Part shown: positions 10,797-20,829 of the stretch, one piece after another
Layout: each line of letters starts with the position of its first letter
Numbering within the stretch: the first letter of the stretch is position 1
Source of the DNA: Streptomyces violaceusniger
Lineage (GTDB): Bacteria > Actinomycetota > Actinomycetes > Streptomycetales > Streptomycetaceae
NCBI GenBank assembly: GCA_005405945.1
Contig: BJHW01000001.1
Span: 1,240,001-1,304,000 of the forward strand
Direction of reading: 5' to 3'
Length of the DNA stretch: 64,000 nucleotides
Translations under genes and position numbers: made by a program
Notes under the pieces: model-generated
Seen by the model: the letters and a program-made list of their open reading frames with translations, nothing else
Told to the model about the DNA's origin: nothing
Database searches by the model: none

Positions 10797-11645
10797 ATGG
10801 CAGAACTCCCCCCTCTCCGCCCGTTGAGCCGCCGCCGGGTCCTCGGTTCGATGGCCGCGGCAGCCGTCGGAACACCGATCGCCCTCGGGCAGCTGACCTC
10901 GGGCGCCACCTCGGCCTCCGCCGCCTCGCGCGCCGCGGCCGCGCAGTTGCTCTGGCACCCTGACCCGTCCAGCGACGGGCTCAAGGCGTTCGAGGGCATC
11001 GAGGCCGACCGCGGCGGCGCCCACCCCGACCGGAAGTACGTGATCGTCGAGGGCGGTGACCACTACCGCTTCAACATATGGAAGGACGACCGGGACACCA
11101 CCGGGGACGGCGACCGCCAGCGCACCGAGTCCAGGGGCATGGTGCAGGGCGGCTCCAAGGTGAAGATGCGCGACGGTGAGACGTGGAGCCTCAGCTACGA
11201 GATGTTCATGCCCACCTCGCTGCACGGCACCAGCAAGTTCACCCACATCTTCCAGACCAAGACCCCGGTGGACAACGGCGGTCCGTACATCACCCTGGAC
11301 CTCGGCCGCAGCGGCAGCACGGAGCTCCTGCGGGCCCGTGCGTACGCCAACTCCGGCTCACCGGACATCGCCTCGACCAATCTGGCGCCGCTGCGCAACA
11401 AGTGGATCACCATCGAGTGGACGTTCACCGTCGGCTCGAACGGCAAGGCGGCCTGCGTGGTGCGCAACGGCACCGGGTCCGGCGCCCCGGTGGCGGTCCA
11501 GGGCAGCATGTCCAATGTGAAGATGCCCGACCAGGACGACTACCAGCGGCCCAAGTGGGGCATCTACCGCTCGGTCGAAAGCGCCTCGTCGGACATCCTC
11601 GACACCTATCTGCTGCTCCGGAACTTCCGGGCGTCCAAGGCGTAG
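10797..11645 (+). CDS. Tat-secreted polysaccharide lyase-like protein
   Basis: The 282-residue protein begins with a Tat signal (LSRRRVLGSMAAAAVG, cleavage after ATSASA). The mature part reads as a concanavalin-like beta-sandwich: HYRFNIWKDDRD, DRQRTESRG, WSLSYEMFMP, FTHIFQTKTP, ITLDLGRSG and WITIEWTFTVG. This pattern matches the heparin-lyase-I-like polysaccharide lyase family common in Streptomyces, which cleave uronic-acid polymers by beta-elimination. GGAAGGAAG lies 7-15 bases upstream of the ATG. It stands alone between the TetR operator region and a terminator shared with the MarR gene. The enzymatic call is by fold similarity only; a non-catalytic glycan binder is possible. Confidence 0.55.
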   Translation: MAELPPLRPLSRRRVLGSMAAAAVGTPIALGQLTSGATSASAASRAAAAQLLWHPDPSSDGLKAFEGIEADRGGAHPDRKYVIVEGGDHYRFNIWKDDRDTTGDGDRQRTESRGMVQGGSKVKMRDGETWSLSYEMFMPTSLHGTSKFTHIFQTKTPVDNGGPYITLDLGRSGSTELLRARAYANSGSPDIASTNLAPLRNKWITIEWTFTVGSNGKAACVVRNGTGSGAPVAVQGSMSNVKMPDQDDYQRPKWGIYRSVESASSDILDTYLLLRNFRASKA

Positions 11646-11681
11646 CCGACGGCCCCTCGCGCGGCGCGGCACACCCGCGGC

Positions 11682-11720
11682 GGTGACGCGGGGCCGGTGG
11701 CGCCCCGGCCCCGCGTCACC
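11682..11720. terminator. 16-bp perfect hairpin between convergent genes
   Basis: GGTGACGCGGGGCCGG (11682-11697) and CCGGCCCCGCGTCACC (11705-11720) are exact reverse complements with a seven-base loop. The right arm contains the stop codon of the minus-strand MarR gene. It would terminate transcription from both sides. Confidence 0.7.
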
Positions 11721-12279
11721 GATCGCCGGACACCCCGGGCACGCCGGACGCCTCGGACCCGCCGAGCGCCTCGGACGCGCCGGACACCCCGGGCTCGCCG
11801 GACATCGGCAGATGGCGGGCCACTGAGGCGTTGAGCCGCTCCAGGTAGTCCGTCAACCGGGCGAGGTCCTCGTCCGGCCAGTCCGCGATGGCCTCGCCCA
11901 GCAGCCGGGTCCGCCGGGCGGCCGCCAGGGCGACATGGCGGCGTCCGGTGTCGGTCAGCGCCACCCTCCGTATCCGCCGGTCCACGGTGTCCCGCACCCG
12001 GGTCACCAGCCCCGCCGCCGCCAGCCGGTCCACGACCCGCACGGCGCGGGCCCGGTCGGACAGCAGCAGGGCGGCGATGTCGGACACGGTGGGCGGCGGC
12101 GGGGTGCTGGCCTCGACGAAGCGCAGCACCCGGTAGCCGGTCGGGGTGACGCCCTCGGGCAGCCCGCCCAGGAAGCGCTCCCGCACCAGCGGTCCGTACA
12201 GCCCGTAACGGGCGTGGCGCAGCTCCCGCAGCACCGCGTCCAGTCCGCGCAGTTCCTCGTCCCGATCGCTCACGGACAC
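11716..12279 (-). CDS. MarR-family transcriptional regulator
   Basis: About 187 residues. The winged helix-turn-helix is visible as TVSDIAALLLSDRARAVRVV, DRLAAAGLVTRVRD and TVDRRIRRVALTDTGRRH, the usual MarR recognition helix plus wing. The last ~28 residues are a Gly/Ser/Ala/Glu/Val low-complexity tail (GEPGVSGASEALGGSEASG), longer than normal. Start is GTG at 12279 or 12273; neither has a clear ribosome site. It is divergent from the metallophosphoesterase gene at 12443, with about 160 bases between them for promoters. Target unknown. Confidence 0.75.
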   Translation of the reverse strand: MSVSDRDEELRGLDAVLRELRHARYGLYGPLVRERFLGGLPEGVTPTGYRVLRFVEASTPPPPTVSDIAALLLSDRARAVRVVDRLAAAGLVTRVRDTVDRRIRRVALTDTGRRHVALAAARRTRLLGEAIADWPDEDLARLTDYLERLNASVARHLPMSGEPGVSGASEALGGSEASGVPGVSGDR

Positions 12280-12442
12280 CAGCGTGCGGCGCCACCACCG
12301 CCCCTGGCAACGCACATCCGCCACCGTCCATCGAGATGGTTGTCGGGGTTCGCCGTCCGGTCGCCCGCCGGTAGCCCGCCGTGGGGCGCTGTTCACGGCG
12401 CCACGGTGTCCGGTGACGGCGGGCGCGTGGGAGCTTCGCCCC

Positions 12443-14104
12443 ATGACGACGACACCGAAGAACACGGCCACCACATCGGCAGCGTCGGCCACCAGATCGG
12501 CGGCGCCGGCCACCACATCGACCACGTCCCGGGTGAGCCGCCGGGGCTGCTGGGCGTGGCGGGCGCCGCGGCGGCCGGTGCGGGCACGTATCTGTCCCAG
12601 CAGCAGGCGGTGGCGGCCTCGCCGGTGCTGTGGACCCGGCCGGAGGGGTCCGGGATGCCACCGGTGAGCGGGCTGCATCTGCAGTTCGGGGCCGACGCCG
12701 CCCGGGAGGTCGTGGTGTCCTGGCAGACGCCGGTCCCGGTGAAACGGCCGCGTGTCATGCTCGGCACCCCGTCCCATGGCATGGGCACCGAGGTCACCGC
12801 GCGGACCACCTTCTACCGGGACGCCAAGTCCCAACAGAGCATGTACGTACACCACGCCCGGCTGAGCCGGCTGCGCCCCGGCACCGACTACGTCTACGCC
12901 GCCGTCCACGACGGGGCGACGCCGGAGGCGGGGTCGTTCCGCACCGGGCCGGGCGGCCGGGCGCCGTTCACCTTCACCAGCTTCGGCGACCAGGGCACGC
13001 CCACGGTGGGCAAGCTGAACGGACCCAAGCCGCCGAAGATCACCGAGAAGCTCACCTATCTCAACGACAACCTCGGCTCGCCGTACGCCAACGACGTGAC
13101 CACCGCCGTCGAGCGGGTCGCGCCCCTGTTCCACCTGATCAACGGCGATCTGTGCTACGCCAATCTGTCCGAGGACCGGCTGCGCACCTGGGCGGACTGG
13201 TTCGACATGACCAGCCGGTCCTCGCGGTTCCGGCCGTGGATGCCCGCGGCCGGCAACCACGAGAACGAGCTGGGCAACGGACCGATCGGGTTCGCCGCCT
13301 ACCAGGCGTACTTCGCGCTGCCCGGCAACGGCGGCGACGACGAGACCCAGGGGCTGTGGTACGCCTTCACCGTCGGCTCGGTGCGCGTCGTGAGCCTGGC
13401 CAATGACGACGTGGCCCTTCAGGACGCCGGAAACTCCTATGTGCGGGGCTACTCCGGCGGGGCCCAGCGGCGCTGGCTGGAGGCCGAGCTCACCCGGGCC
13501 CGGGCCGACCGGGACATCGACTGGATCGTGGTCGTCATGCACCAGGTGGTCGTCTCCACGGCCGACCACCCGGGCAACGGCGCCGACCTCGGCATCCGGC
13601 AGGAGTGGCTGCCGCTCTTCGACCGTTACGGCGTCGACCTGGTCGTCTGCGGCCACGAACACCACTACGAGCGCTCCCACCCGATCCGCGGCCGGGAGCC
13701 CAACGACACGATGACGCCGACCCCCGCCGCCACCCGCACCGATCTGGTGGACACCACCGGGGAACGGTGCACATGGTCATCGGCGGCGGTGGCACCTCGG
13801 TCCCGTCGATGGACGTCCTGTTCGACACCCCGCGGTGCAATGTCATCACCGGGGTGGGCGACGCCGGTGCGAACGGCCACAAGACCCCGGTCTATGTGAA
13901 GGAGGCGGCCCCTGGTCGGCGGTGCGCGACCGGGTGAACCCCTACGGCTTCGCCGCGTTCACCGTCGACCCCGGCACCGAGCCGGGCGGCCCCACCACCA
14001 TGTCGGTGACCTACTACGCGGTCACCGGGCTCTACGGCCGCATCGAGCCCGTGGACACCTTCACGCTCCGGCGGACCCGTAGCGACGGTGAGCGACGCCG
14101 CTGA
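12443..14104 (+). CDS. Tat-secreted purple-acid-phosphatase-type metallophosphoesterase, frameshifted
   Basis: Joining three frames gives a ~553-residue secreted phosphoesterase. The Tat signal (RVSRR then GLLGVAGAAAAGAG) requires one more G in the run at 12543-12546. The fibronectin-like N-domain (LHLQFGADAAREVVVSWQTP) and the calcineurin-like domain follow, with metal ligands in FTSFGDQGTPT, LINGDLCYAN, AAGNHENE, VVMHQ and CGHEHHYERSHP. The frame then breaks near 13758 and 13911, resuming as GTVHMVIGGGGTSVPS and WSAVRDRVNPYGFAAF. All three breaks are single-base losses. With them repaired the protein is full length and has all ligands; as written it would end early. Probably hydrolyses phosphate esters outside the cell. 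Confidence 0.75.
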
Positions 14105-14160
14105 CGGTGAGCCGCGCCGATCAGGGCATGAGGTGATCCATTTCGGGAACGCGGGAGGGC

Positions 14161-14562
14161 ATGCAGACGCTGAACCGATGGGAACGGGCGATAGAGCGCT
14201 GGGAGGCATCGCTGCTCGCCAAGGTGGTCCGCAGCGAACCCGTCGAACTCCTCGGCGCGCTGAAACGTGAATGCGACAGCCACACCGTGGTGTGCGGACC
14301 AACCCGGGTGGTCGTGCCCAACGTCTATGACGTCGAGCTCGCCGACGCGGTCCACGAGGAGCTCACCCGGCGTGGCTGTCATGTGGGGCAGGAGCTGACG
14401 GACCATCTGATGCGCCACGCGGAGGACAAGGGCTATGAGTGGGCCGGCCCGCTCACCGTGCACGTCTCCCGGTCCGACCGGGTGCCCAACGGCAGGTACC
14501 GGGTGGTGGGCCGGCCCATGACCCATATCCGCGCCGACACGTTCGCCGACGCGACGGCCTAA
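14161..14562 (+). CDS. DUF3662 (FhaA N-terminal-like) protein without FHA domain
   Basis: The 133-residue protein is one DUF3662 domain: LNRWERAIERWEASLLAKVV, VELLGALKRECDSHTVVCG, RVVVPNVYDVEL and YRVVGRP. In FhaA this domain precedes a disordered linker and a phosphothreonine-binding FHA domain and is linked to cell-wall and division control with PknA/PknB. Here the gene ends right after the domain, so it is a stand-alone paralogue. GGGAGG sits only three to four bases from the ATG, slightly tight. It lies between the phosphoesterase and the convergent mannosidase with no obvious operon partner. Cytoplasmic; role not inferable. Confidence 0.7.
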   Translation: MQTLNRWERAIERWEASLLAKVVRSEPVELLGALKRECDSHTVVCGPTRVVVPNVYDVELADAVHEELTRRGCHVGQELTDHLMRHAEDKGYEWAGPLTVHVSRSDRVPNGRYRVVGRPMTHIRADTFADATA

Positions 14563-14566
14563 CGCG

Positions 14567-16986
14567 TCAGCGGGGCAGCCGCCCCGGGGCGGTGGCCCAG
14601 CCGGTGTCGGGCCGGTCGGCCAGGTCGAAGGAGAGCGAACCGCCCCGGCGCACGACGGAGCCGTCCAGCCATGAGGCGTCGTGCGGCCGGCCGTTCACCC
14701 GCACCGCGTGCACATAGGGGTGGATGTCGGACGCGTCCGGGGCGTCGATGGTCAGGGCGCGCCGCTGCCCCGCCGGGGCGATCACCGCGCGGGGAAGAGC
14801 GGACCGGTGAGCAGTGCCTCGGCGCGCCCCGGGGCCTGCGGATAGAGGCCGAGCGCCGCGAACACGTACCACGCGGACATGGTGCCCAGGTCGTCGTTGC
14901 CGGGCAGCCCCTTCGGCCCGGTGCCGTAGACGGTGGTGACGATCTGGCGCACGGTCTCCTGGGTCTTCCAGGGCTGCCCGAGCGCGTTGTAGAGCCAGGG
15001 GGCGTGGATACCCGGCTCGTTGGTGGGGTCGTAGCGGAGCGGGTCGCCGCCGCGGACCGACCAGGAGCCGTCGGGCTTGTGGAAGAAGCCGTCCAGCCGG
15101 GCCGCCGCCTTCTCGCGGCCGCCCATGGCCTCGGCGAGCCCCTGGACGTCCTGCGGCACCATCCAGGTGTACGTGGCGGCGCTGCCCTGGGCGAAGCCCC
15201 GGTCGGACGCCGGGTCGAAGGGGGTCACCCAGGAGCCGTCGCGGTTCCTGGCCTGGATGTAGCCCGCCGCGCCGGTGGCCTGGGGGTTGAACACATTGCG
15301 CCAGTAGCCGCCGCGTGCGCCGAGCTCATCGGCCTCCTTCGTGCGGCCGAGCAGCCGGGCCCAGCGGGCGAGCGCGTCATCGGCGACGGAGTCCTCCAGG
15401 GTCTCCGCGGCGCCGCCCCAGCAGTGGCAGGCGTCCTGTGCGGCGTACCGGGATTCCAGGTACTGGGCGAGGCCCGGGCGCTGGCCCTCGCACTGCCCCG
15501 GGCAGCCCTTGTCGGAGAGCCCGTCGGGGTGGGGGACGGTGGCCTGGCGGTAGAGGGAGTCGAAGGCGCCCTTGGCGTCGAAGTTCCGTACCCCCATGGC
15601 GTAGAAGGTGGCGAGCGTGGCGGCGGAGGGGTCGCCGGTCATCACATGGGTGGCGCCGCTGATGTGCACCCAGCGGTCCCACACCCCGCCGTTCTGCCGG
15701 GCGAAGTTGTACAGCGACTGGGCGAAGTCCCCGGCGACCTCGGGCTGGAGCAGGGCGAGCAGCTGCACCTGGGCGCGGTACTGGTCCCAGCCGGAGAAGT
15801 TGCTGTACTGCGCCGTCTGCCCGCGCTCGACGCGGTGCGGTGTGCCGTCCATGCCCGGGTAGCGGCCGTCGGTGTCGCTGATCAGGTTGGGCTGCTGGAG
15901 CGCGTGGTAGAGGGCGGTGTAGAACGCGGTGCGACGGGGCTCACCGCCGCCGCTGATCCGGACGGCGCGCAGCCGGCGGTCCCAGGCGGCCCGTCCCGCG
16001 GCGGCCACGTCGGCGACGCTCGCCCGGGGCGCTATCTCGGCGCGGAGGTTGGCCTCGGCGCCCGCGAGGGAGACGTACGAGATGCCGAGCCGCATCCGGA
16101 CATCGTTGTCCGCGGCGGTGTCGAAGCCCACGTATCCGCCGGAGCCGCGCCCGGCCCGGTCGGCGCCGGTGAGATAGCCCTCGCCACCGTCGGCGGTGGT
16201 GGCGCCGGGTGAGAGCCGGTCGTTCTCCCAGGTGCCCACGGTGGAGAAGGCGCGGTCGAACGAGGCTTGGAAGTAGAGGCGGTAGTAGGTCTTGCGGTTG
16301 TTCTCGCCGCCGTTGGCGCGCCGTCCGCAGAACGCGCCGGTGAGCACCCAGCCGGTGACCTTGTGGCGCTCGCGGTCGATCTCGATGTGGGCGTTCTCGC
16401 TGCCGTTGAGCGAGTTGGAGGTGCGGAACAGCAGCCGGGCCGGGGCGTCCCGCGGGAAGGAGAAGTCGGCGACACCGGCCCGACGGCTCACCGCGAGATC
16501 GGCGGTCGCGCCCGAGTCGAGCCCCACCCGGTAGTGGCCGGGCTCGGCCTTCTCCTTCTCGTGCGAGAAGGTGGCGGCGTACTTCTGGTCCTTGGTGTCG
16601 GCGGTGGGAGAGCTGTCGACCTCGCCCACGAACGGCATGATCGGCACATCGCCCGCGGCTCCGGGGTGGCAACCCGCGCCGTTGACATGGGTGAGGCTGA
16701 AGCCCCGGACCCGGGTGGTGTCGTACGAATAGCCGTTGGCCGCCGCGGTGTTGGTCTGATCGCCGGTGGTGCTGGTCGGGGACCAGGCGATCATGCCGAA
16801 CGGCAGGGTGGCACCGGGGTAGGTGTTGCCACCGCCCGCGGAGCCGATCAGCGGGTCCACGTAGTCGACGGGGTGACGTACCTCGTCGGCCCGTGGCGCC
16901 GCGCTCGCCGCGGGGGCCTCGACGAGCGGGGCGAGCAGCGCGCCGATCGCCATCGCCACTCCCCGCCGACCAGCGCCGGCCGGCAT
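14567..16986 (-). CDS. secreted GH92 alpha-mannosidase, frameshifted near its 3' end
   Basis: About 806 residues once one base is restored in the G-run at 14791-14794. A signal peptide (GVAMAIGALLAPLVEAPAAS ending ASAA) precedes a GH92 fold: VDYVDPLIGSAGGGNTYPGA and PFGMIAWSPTS at the N-terminus, then FSLTHVNGAGC, YALYH-like TALYHALQQPN, FSGWDQYRAQVQLLALLQP, GNDDLGTMSAWYVFAALGLY and finally VRVNGRPHDASWLDGS in the shifted frame. These are the marker motifs of calcium-dependent exo-alpha-mannosidases that trim mannans and N-glycans. The start at 16986 places the signal peptide correctly; the frame remains open upstream to 17031. Divergent from the beta-helix gene. As written the protein stops at 14782 about 70 residues early. 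Confidence 0.85.
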
Positions 16987-17151
16987 CTGAATCTCTTTCG
17001 CCGTGCTCTGTGCGTCTCCATCGGGGATCACGCCCTTCCATGTGTCGGGGTGAACCTAGGGGCGTACGGTGACGATGGGGTGAACCGGACGCCGGCGGTG
17101 CACGGCTGACGGCGGGACCGGTCCCCGGGGTTCCGCTCTACGGTTCCCGCC

Positions 17152-18080
17152 ATGCGGATCACTTGGAGACTCGTCCTCGGCCTTCTCGCCGTCTCGGTCC
17201 TCGCGCTCCTGGCCGCCCTGGCGCGTCCGTCATGGCCCCAGGAGCGGGGCGCCGCCGCGCCGACGGCGTCGCTCACCACCGGGAGGGGGCCGAGCGCTGC
17301 ACCCTGCACGCCGCCACCCCGCGGGAGGCGGCGCGCCGGGCGAAGCCGGGTGACACCGTCTGCTTCGACGGCGATCTGTCCCGGCGGCGGCTGGTCATCA
17401 CCAAGGGCGGGAGCCGGGAGCGCCCGATCACCTACGCCGGGGGCGGGGACGCCGTGGACGGCATCACCGTCGAGGCCGACGATGTGATCGTGGACGGGTT
17501 CCGGTCCGTCCGGCCTGAGGCGCCCGGGATCGAGCTGACCGGCCACCGCGTCACCGTGCGGAACAACACCGTGATCGGCCCGAGGGGCGGGGACGGCGAC
17601 GGCATCCGGTTCTTCGGCGACGATCTGACCATCGCGCACAACACCGTCCGCGACACGGGCAACAGCCATGGCCGGCACGCCGACTGCATGCAGACCTTCG
17701 CCAGCGACACCCCGCCCAGCCACCGTGTCCGCATCGAGGACAACCGCTGCGAGGACATCGACAACATGTGCCTGATGGCCGAGGGCCCCAACGACGGCGA
17801 GGGCGACGGCCGGGGCACCACCGGCGACTTCACCATCAGGGGCAACCACTGCGAGACGCTGCGCGCCTCCCAGGCCCTGATGTTCGAGGACGTGCGGAAC
17901 GCCACCATCACCGGCAATGAGTTCGCCGCCCCCACCCACCACGCCATCGGCCTCGCCCACCACTCGACCGGCGCCCGGGTCGACGGCAACACCCTCCACC
18001 CCGGAATCCGCTACGAGGTGGGCATCGACGCCTCGTCCCGGGCGGGTTACCGGGGCCCGGAGCCGGGCGGCCTGCCGTAG
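17152..18080 (+). CDS. membrane-anchored or secreted right-handed parallel beta-helix protein, frameshifted
   Basis: The first 45 codons encode a signal-anchor (ITWRLVLGLLAVSVLALLAA). A missing G in the run at 17285-17289 moves the frame, after which AERCTLHAATPREAARRAKP, GDTVCFDGDLSRRRLVIT and a series of beta-helix rungs follow: VIVDGF, HRVTVRNNTVIG, LTIAHNTVRDT, VRIEDNRCEDI, FTIRGNHCET, ATITGNEF and RVDGNTLHPG. Repeated N-N/G-N turns are typical of pectate-lyase-like or inverting-epimerase-like beta-helices. Mature length is about 260 residues. Catalytic residues cannot be assigned. Next to a GH92 mannosidase and an acid-sugar uptake operon, a role in extracellular glycan processing is a reasonable guess. 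Confidence 0.65.
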
Positions 18081-18099
18081 GAGCCTCTGGGAGGAGGAG

Positions 18100-18139
18100 C
18101 CGGGGGAGCGAGGGCGCGGGGTTCTCCCGCTCCCCCCGG
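18100..18139. terminator. hairpin between convergent beta-helix and isomerase genes
   Basis: CCGGGGGAGCG pairs with CGCTCCCCCCGG across a 17-base loop, with one extra C in the right arm. It lies 20 bases after the beta-helix stop and downstream of the minus-strand sugar operon, so it can serve both. Confidence 0.5.
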
Positions 18140-18215
18140 GATACCCGGGATACGTGCTCCGGCTCTTACCGGGACGGACGACGTCCGGTCATGCGGCGGC
18201 ACCGAGGAGGCCCGG

Positions 18216-19010
18216 TCATGCGGCGCCCGCCGCGCCGCGTGCCGCGGCCAGATCCGCCACCAGGCGCTTCTCGACCGGGACACCGGGGTCGGAGTACTGC
18301 CCGGACAGACACACCGGGCCCGTATAGCCGAGCTCCGCCAGTTGCCCCAGCGCCGCCGACCAGTCGGCCAGCCCCTCGGGGCCGGGGACGAACCAGGGTT
18401 TCCAGTGCCCGCCGACGGCCTCACCGGCCGGTTCGGTGCGCACATGGATGGCGTTCTTGAGGTTGACGACGCCGAGCCGCTCGGCGACCAGCGGCAGGGT
18501 GACCCGTGGATCGTCACCCGCCAGCGCGTCATGGGCGGCGTCCCAGACGACACGGAAGTGCTGGACCGGCAGGCCGTCGAGGAGGTCCATCACGCCCAGC
18601 GCGGAGGACACATAGCGCCCGTGGTGCGGCTGCACCCCGACCTGGACGCCGTAACCCTCGGCGAGCGGCGCCGCCTCCTCCAGCCGTCGCCGTACCCGCC
18701 GGACCGAGGCGGCGTAGCCGTCGGGGCCCAGTTCGGCCATGACCCGGATCATCGGCACGCCCGCCTCCCGGCAGGCCGCGAAGACGGGTTCGCGGAGATC
18801 GCTCGCGACGCTGATCACCTCGACGCCCTCCGCCCGCAGCCGCGCGGTGAACTCCGGCAGCAGCCGTCCGGCGTCGCCCGGGGTGACGTACGCGGTGTCC
18901 CGGACCGGGACCTCGGCGCCGGTGAAGCCGAGGCCGGACACCAGCCGGCCCAGGGTGTCTCCGGGCAGCGTGGCCCAGGGTTTGGTGAACACGGACCAGA
19001 GAAATGTCAT
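18216..19010 (-). CDS. sugar phosphate isomerase/epimerase-like TIM-barrel protein
   Basis: The 264-residue protein has the xylose-isomerase-like TIM-barrel pattern: FTGAEVPVRD, EVISVASDL, PMIRVMAELG, VQVGVQPHHGRY, FRVVWDAAHDALAGD, VNLKNAIHV and GPVCLSGQYSD. The Glu/His/Asp residues at strand ends fit a divalent-metal site. It is the last gene of a six-gene minus-strand operon, five bases after the second ABC permease, and should act in the cytoplasm on the compound imported by that transporter. Substrate cannot be deduced; relatives include hydroxypyruvate, tagatose and inosose isomerases. Confidence 0.75.
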   Translation of the reverse strand: MTFLWSVFTKPWATLPGDTLGRLVSGLGFTGAEVPVRDTAYVTPGDAGRLLPEFTARLRAEGVEVISVASDLREPVFAACREAGVPMIRVMAELGPDGYAASVRRVRRRLEEAAPLAEGYGVQVGVQPHHGRYVSSALGVMDLLDGLPVQHFRVVWDAAHDALAGDDPRVTLPLVAERLGVVNLKNAIHVRTEPAGEAVGGHWKPWFVPGPEGLADWSAALGQLAELGYTGPVCLSGQYSDPGVPVEKRLVADLAAARGAAGAA

Positions 19011-19014
19011 GGTG

Positions 19015-19875
19015 TCAGCGGCCTCCGAGTCCGCTCATGGTGATGCCTTTGACGAACCAGCGCTGGGTGAGGAAGAAGAGCACGATGAGCGGCACGGTGG
19101 TGATGGCGGCCGCCATCAGCAGCAGATTCCACTGGGTGCCATTGGTGGACTGGAACACCTGGAGGCCGACCGCCGCGGTCCTGGTGGAGTCGCTGTTGGA
19201 TATCACCAGCGGCCAGAGCAGGTTGTTCCACTGGCTGATGAACTTGAACACCGCCAGGGTGGCGATGGCCGGGACGGCGAGCGGGACGATCACCCGGATG
19301 AACGTCTGCCACCGGTTCGCCCCGTCGAGGCGGGCGGCCTCCTCGTAGTCGCGGGGCACGCCCAGGAAGAACTGGCGGAGCAGGAACACCCCGAGCGCGG
19401 TGAAGGCGTGCGGCAGGATCATGCCCGGCCAGGTGTCCACCCCGTGCAACTTCGCCACCAGGATGAACTGCGGGATCAGCGTGACCTGCGAGGGGATCAT
19501 CAAGGTGGTGAGATACACGCCGAACAGCACGCTCCGGCCCCGGAAGCGCAGCCGGGCGAAGGCGTACGCGGCCAGCGCCGCGGTGACCGTCTCCAGGAGC
19601 GCCGTACCACCGGCGAAGAAGACGGTGTTCAGCAGATAGCGGCCCAGCGGGACGAGGTCGAAGGCGCGGCCGATGTTCTCCGGATGCCAGCTGCCGGGCC
19701 AGAACGACGGCCGTGCCGCCATCGACTCGGCGTCGGACTGGAAGGCCACCAGCACCATCATCACGATGGGGGTCAGGGTGACCGCGGTGACCAGGAAACA
19801 GGTGAACACCAGCAGCCGCCGGGCCGCCACCGGCGAACGGCGGAGGGCCGCGAGCGCGGGCACGTCAGAGGTCAT
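19015..19875 (-). CDS. carbohydrate ABC transporter permease (MalG type)
   Basis: The 286-residue inner-membrane protein has six predicted helices. The EAA loop reads EEAARLDGANRWQTFIRVIV, followed by PLAVPAIATLAVFKFISQWN, which is typical of MalG-type permeases. It overlaps the upstream permease gene by 11 bases, so the two are coupled. No ATPase gene is present in the operon; as in many Streptomyces sugar systems a shared MsiK-type ATPase elsewhere is likely to power it. Confidence 0.92.
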   Translation of the reverse strand: MTSDVPALAALRRSPVAARRLLVFTCFLVTAVTLTPIVMMVLVAFQSDAESMAARPSFWPGSWHPENIGRAFDLVPLGRYLLNTVFFAGGTALLETVTAALAAYAFARLRFRGRSVLFGVYLTTLMIPSQVTLIPQFILVAKLHGVDTWPGMILPHAFTALGVFLLRQFFLGVPRDYEEAARLDGANRWQTFIRVIVPLAVPAIATLAVFKFISQWNNLLWPLVISNSDSTRTAAVGLQVFQSTNGTQWNLLLMAAAITTVPLIVLFFLTQRWFVKGITMSGLGGR

Positions 19876-20818
19876 AGTGCACCAGCCTCCGCTGGAGCAG
19901 GAACTGCGCCGCGGTGATGACGACGATGAAGGCGAACAGCACCATCGATTGCGCGGCCGCGTAGCCCTGCTCGTAGTTCTGGAATCCGGTCCGGTAGATG
20001 TACATCACGAGCGTGGTGGTGCTGGTTCCCGGCCCGCCGTCCGTCATCACCAGCGCCTGGTCGAAGACCTGGAAGGAGCCGATGACCGAGGTGACCACGG
20101 TGAAGAACACCGAGGGCGACAGCAGGGGCAGCGTCACCGCGCGGAAGGTCCGCCAGGGCGAGGCACCGTCCACCCTGGCCGCCTCGTAGAGCTGCTGTGG
20201 GATGGCCTGGAGCCCGGCGAGGAAGATCACCATGCCGAAGCCGAAGCTCTTCCAGACGCTCATCAGGATGAGGGCGGGCATGGCCCAGTCGTCCGAGATC
20301 AGCCAGGCCGGGCCGTCGATCCCGAAGCCGCCGAGCACCGCGTTGATCAGCCCGTCGTGCGGGATGTAGAGCCAGACCCAGACGAAGGCCACCGCCACGG
20401 TGATCGTCGCGTAGGGCAGCAGGAGCAGCGACCGGAACACCGCCATGCGCCGCAGCCCCTGGTTGAGCAGCAGCGCCAGGCCCAGGCTGACCAGCAGCGT
20501 CAGCGGCACACTGACGAAGGTGAAGTACGCGGTGTTGAGAAGCGCCGACCAGAAGGTGGCGTCCGGGCCGAGCCGGGCGAAGTTGTCCAGCCCGATGAAG
20601 TGGGGCGGGCTGAACAGGTTCCAGTCCAGCAGCGAGATCACCCCGGCCGCGACCACGGGACCGGCGGTGAAGACCAGGAACCCGGCCAGGCTCGGCAGGA
20701 GGAACAGCCAGGCGGCGAGCGTCTCCGAGCCGTGCCGCCAGAACCGGGGGCGGCGCAGCGGGCCACGCGGGGCGGGCTGTGGGGTCACGGTCGCCGCGGT
20801 GGGGGTTTCGACAGCCAT
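19865..20818 (-). CDS. carbohydrate ABC transporter permease (MalF type)
   Basis: The 317-residue partner of the downstream permease. After a Pro-rich cytoplasmic N-terminus, six helices follow, beginning AAWLFLLPSLAGFLVFTAGP. The EAA motif is LYEAARVDGASPWRTFRAVT, and the sugar-permease end motif VMTDGGPGTSTTTLVMYIYR is present. It lies 11 bases after the binding-protein gene. Together with that lipoprotein it would import a sugar, glycoside or sugar acid. Confidence 0.93.
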   Translation of the reverse strand: MAVETPTAATVTPQPAPRGPLRRPRFWRHGSETLAAWLFLLPSLAGFLVFTAGPVVAAGVISLLDWNLFSPPHFIGLDNFARLGPDATFWSALLNTAYFTFVSVPLTLLVSLGLALLLNQGLRRMAVFRSLLLLPYATITVAVAFVWVWLYIPHDGLINAVLGGFGIDGPAWLISDDWAMPALILMSVWKSFGFGMVIFLAGLQAIPQQLYEAARVDGASPWRTFRAVTLPLLSPSVFFTVVTSVIGSFQVFDQALVMTDGGPGTSTTTLVMYIYRTGFQNYEQGYAAAQSMVLFAFIVVITAAQFLLQRRLVHYDL

Positions 20819-20829
20819 CGTGGTCCTCC

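Noticed and set aside
11716..13680. 654-codon minus-strand frame including the MarR gene
   Set aside because: Only the part from 12279 to 11716 shows MarR homology; the rest is antisense to the phosphoesterase.
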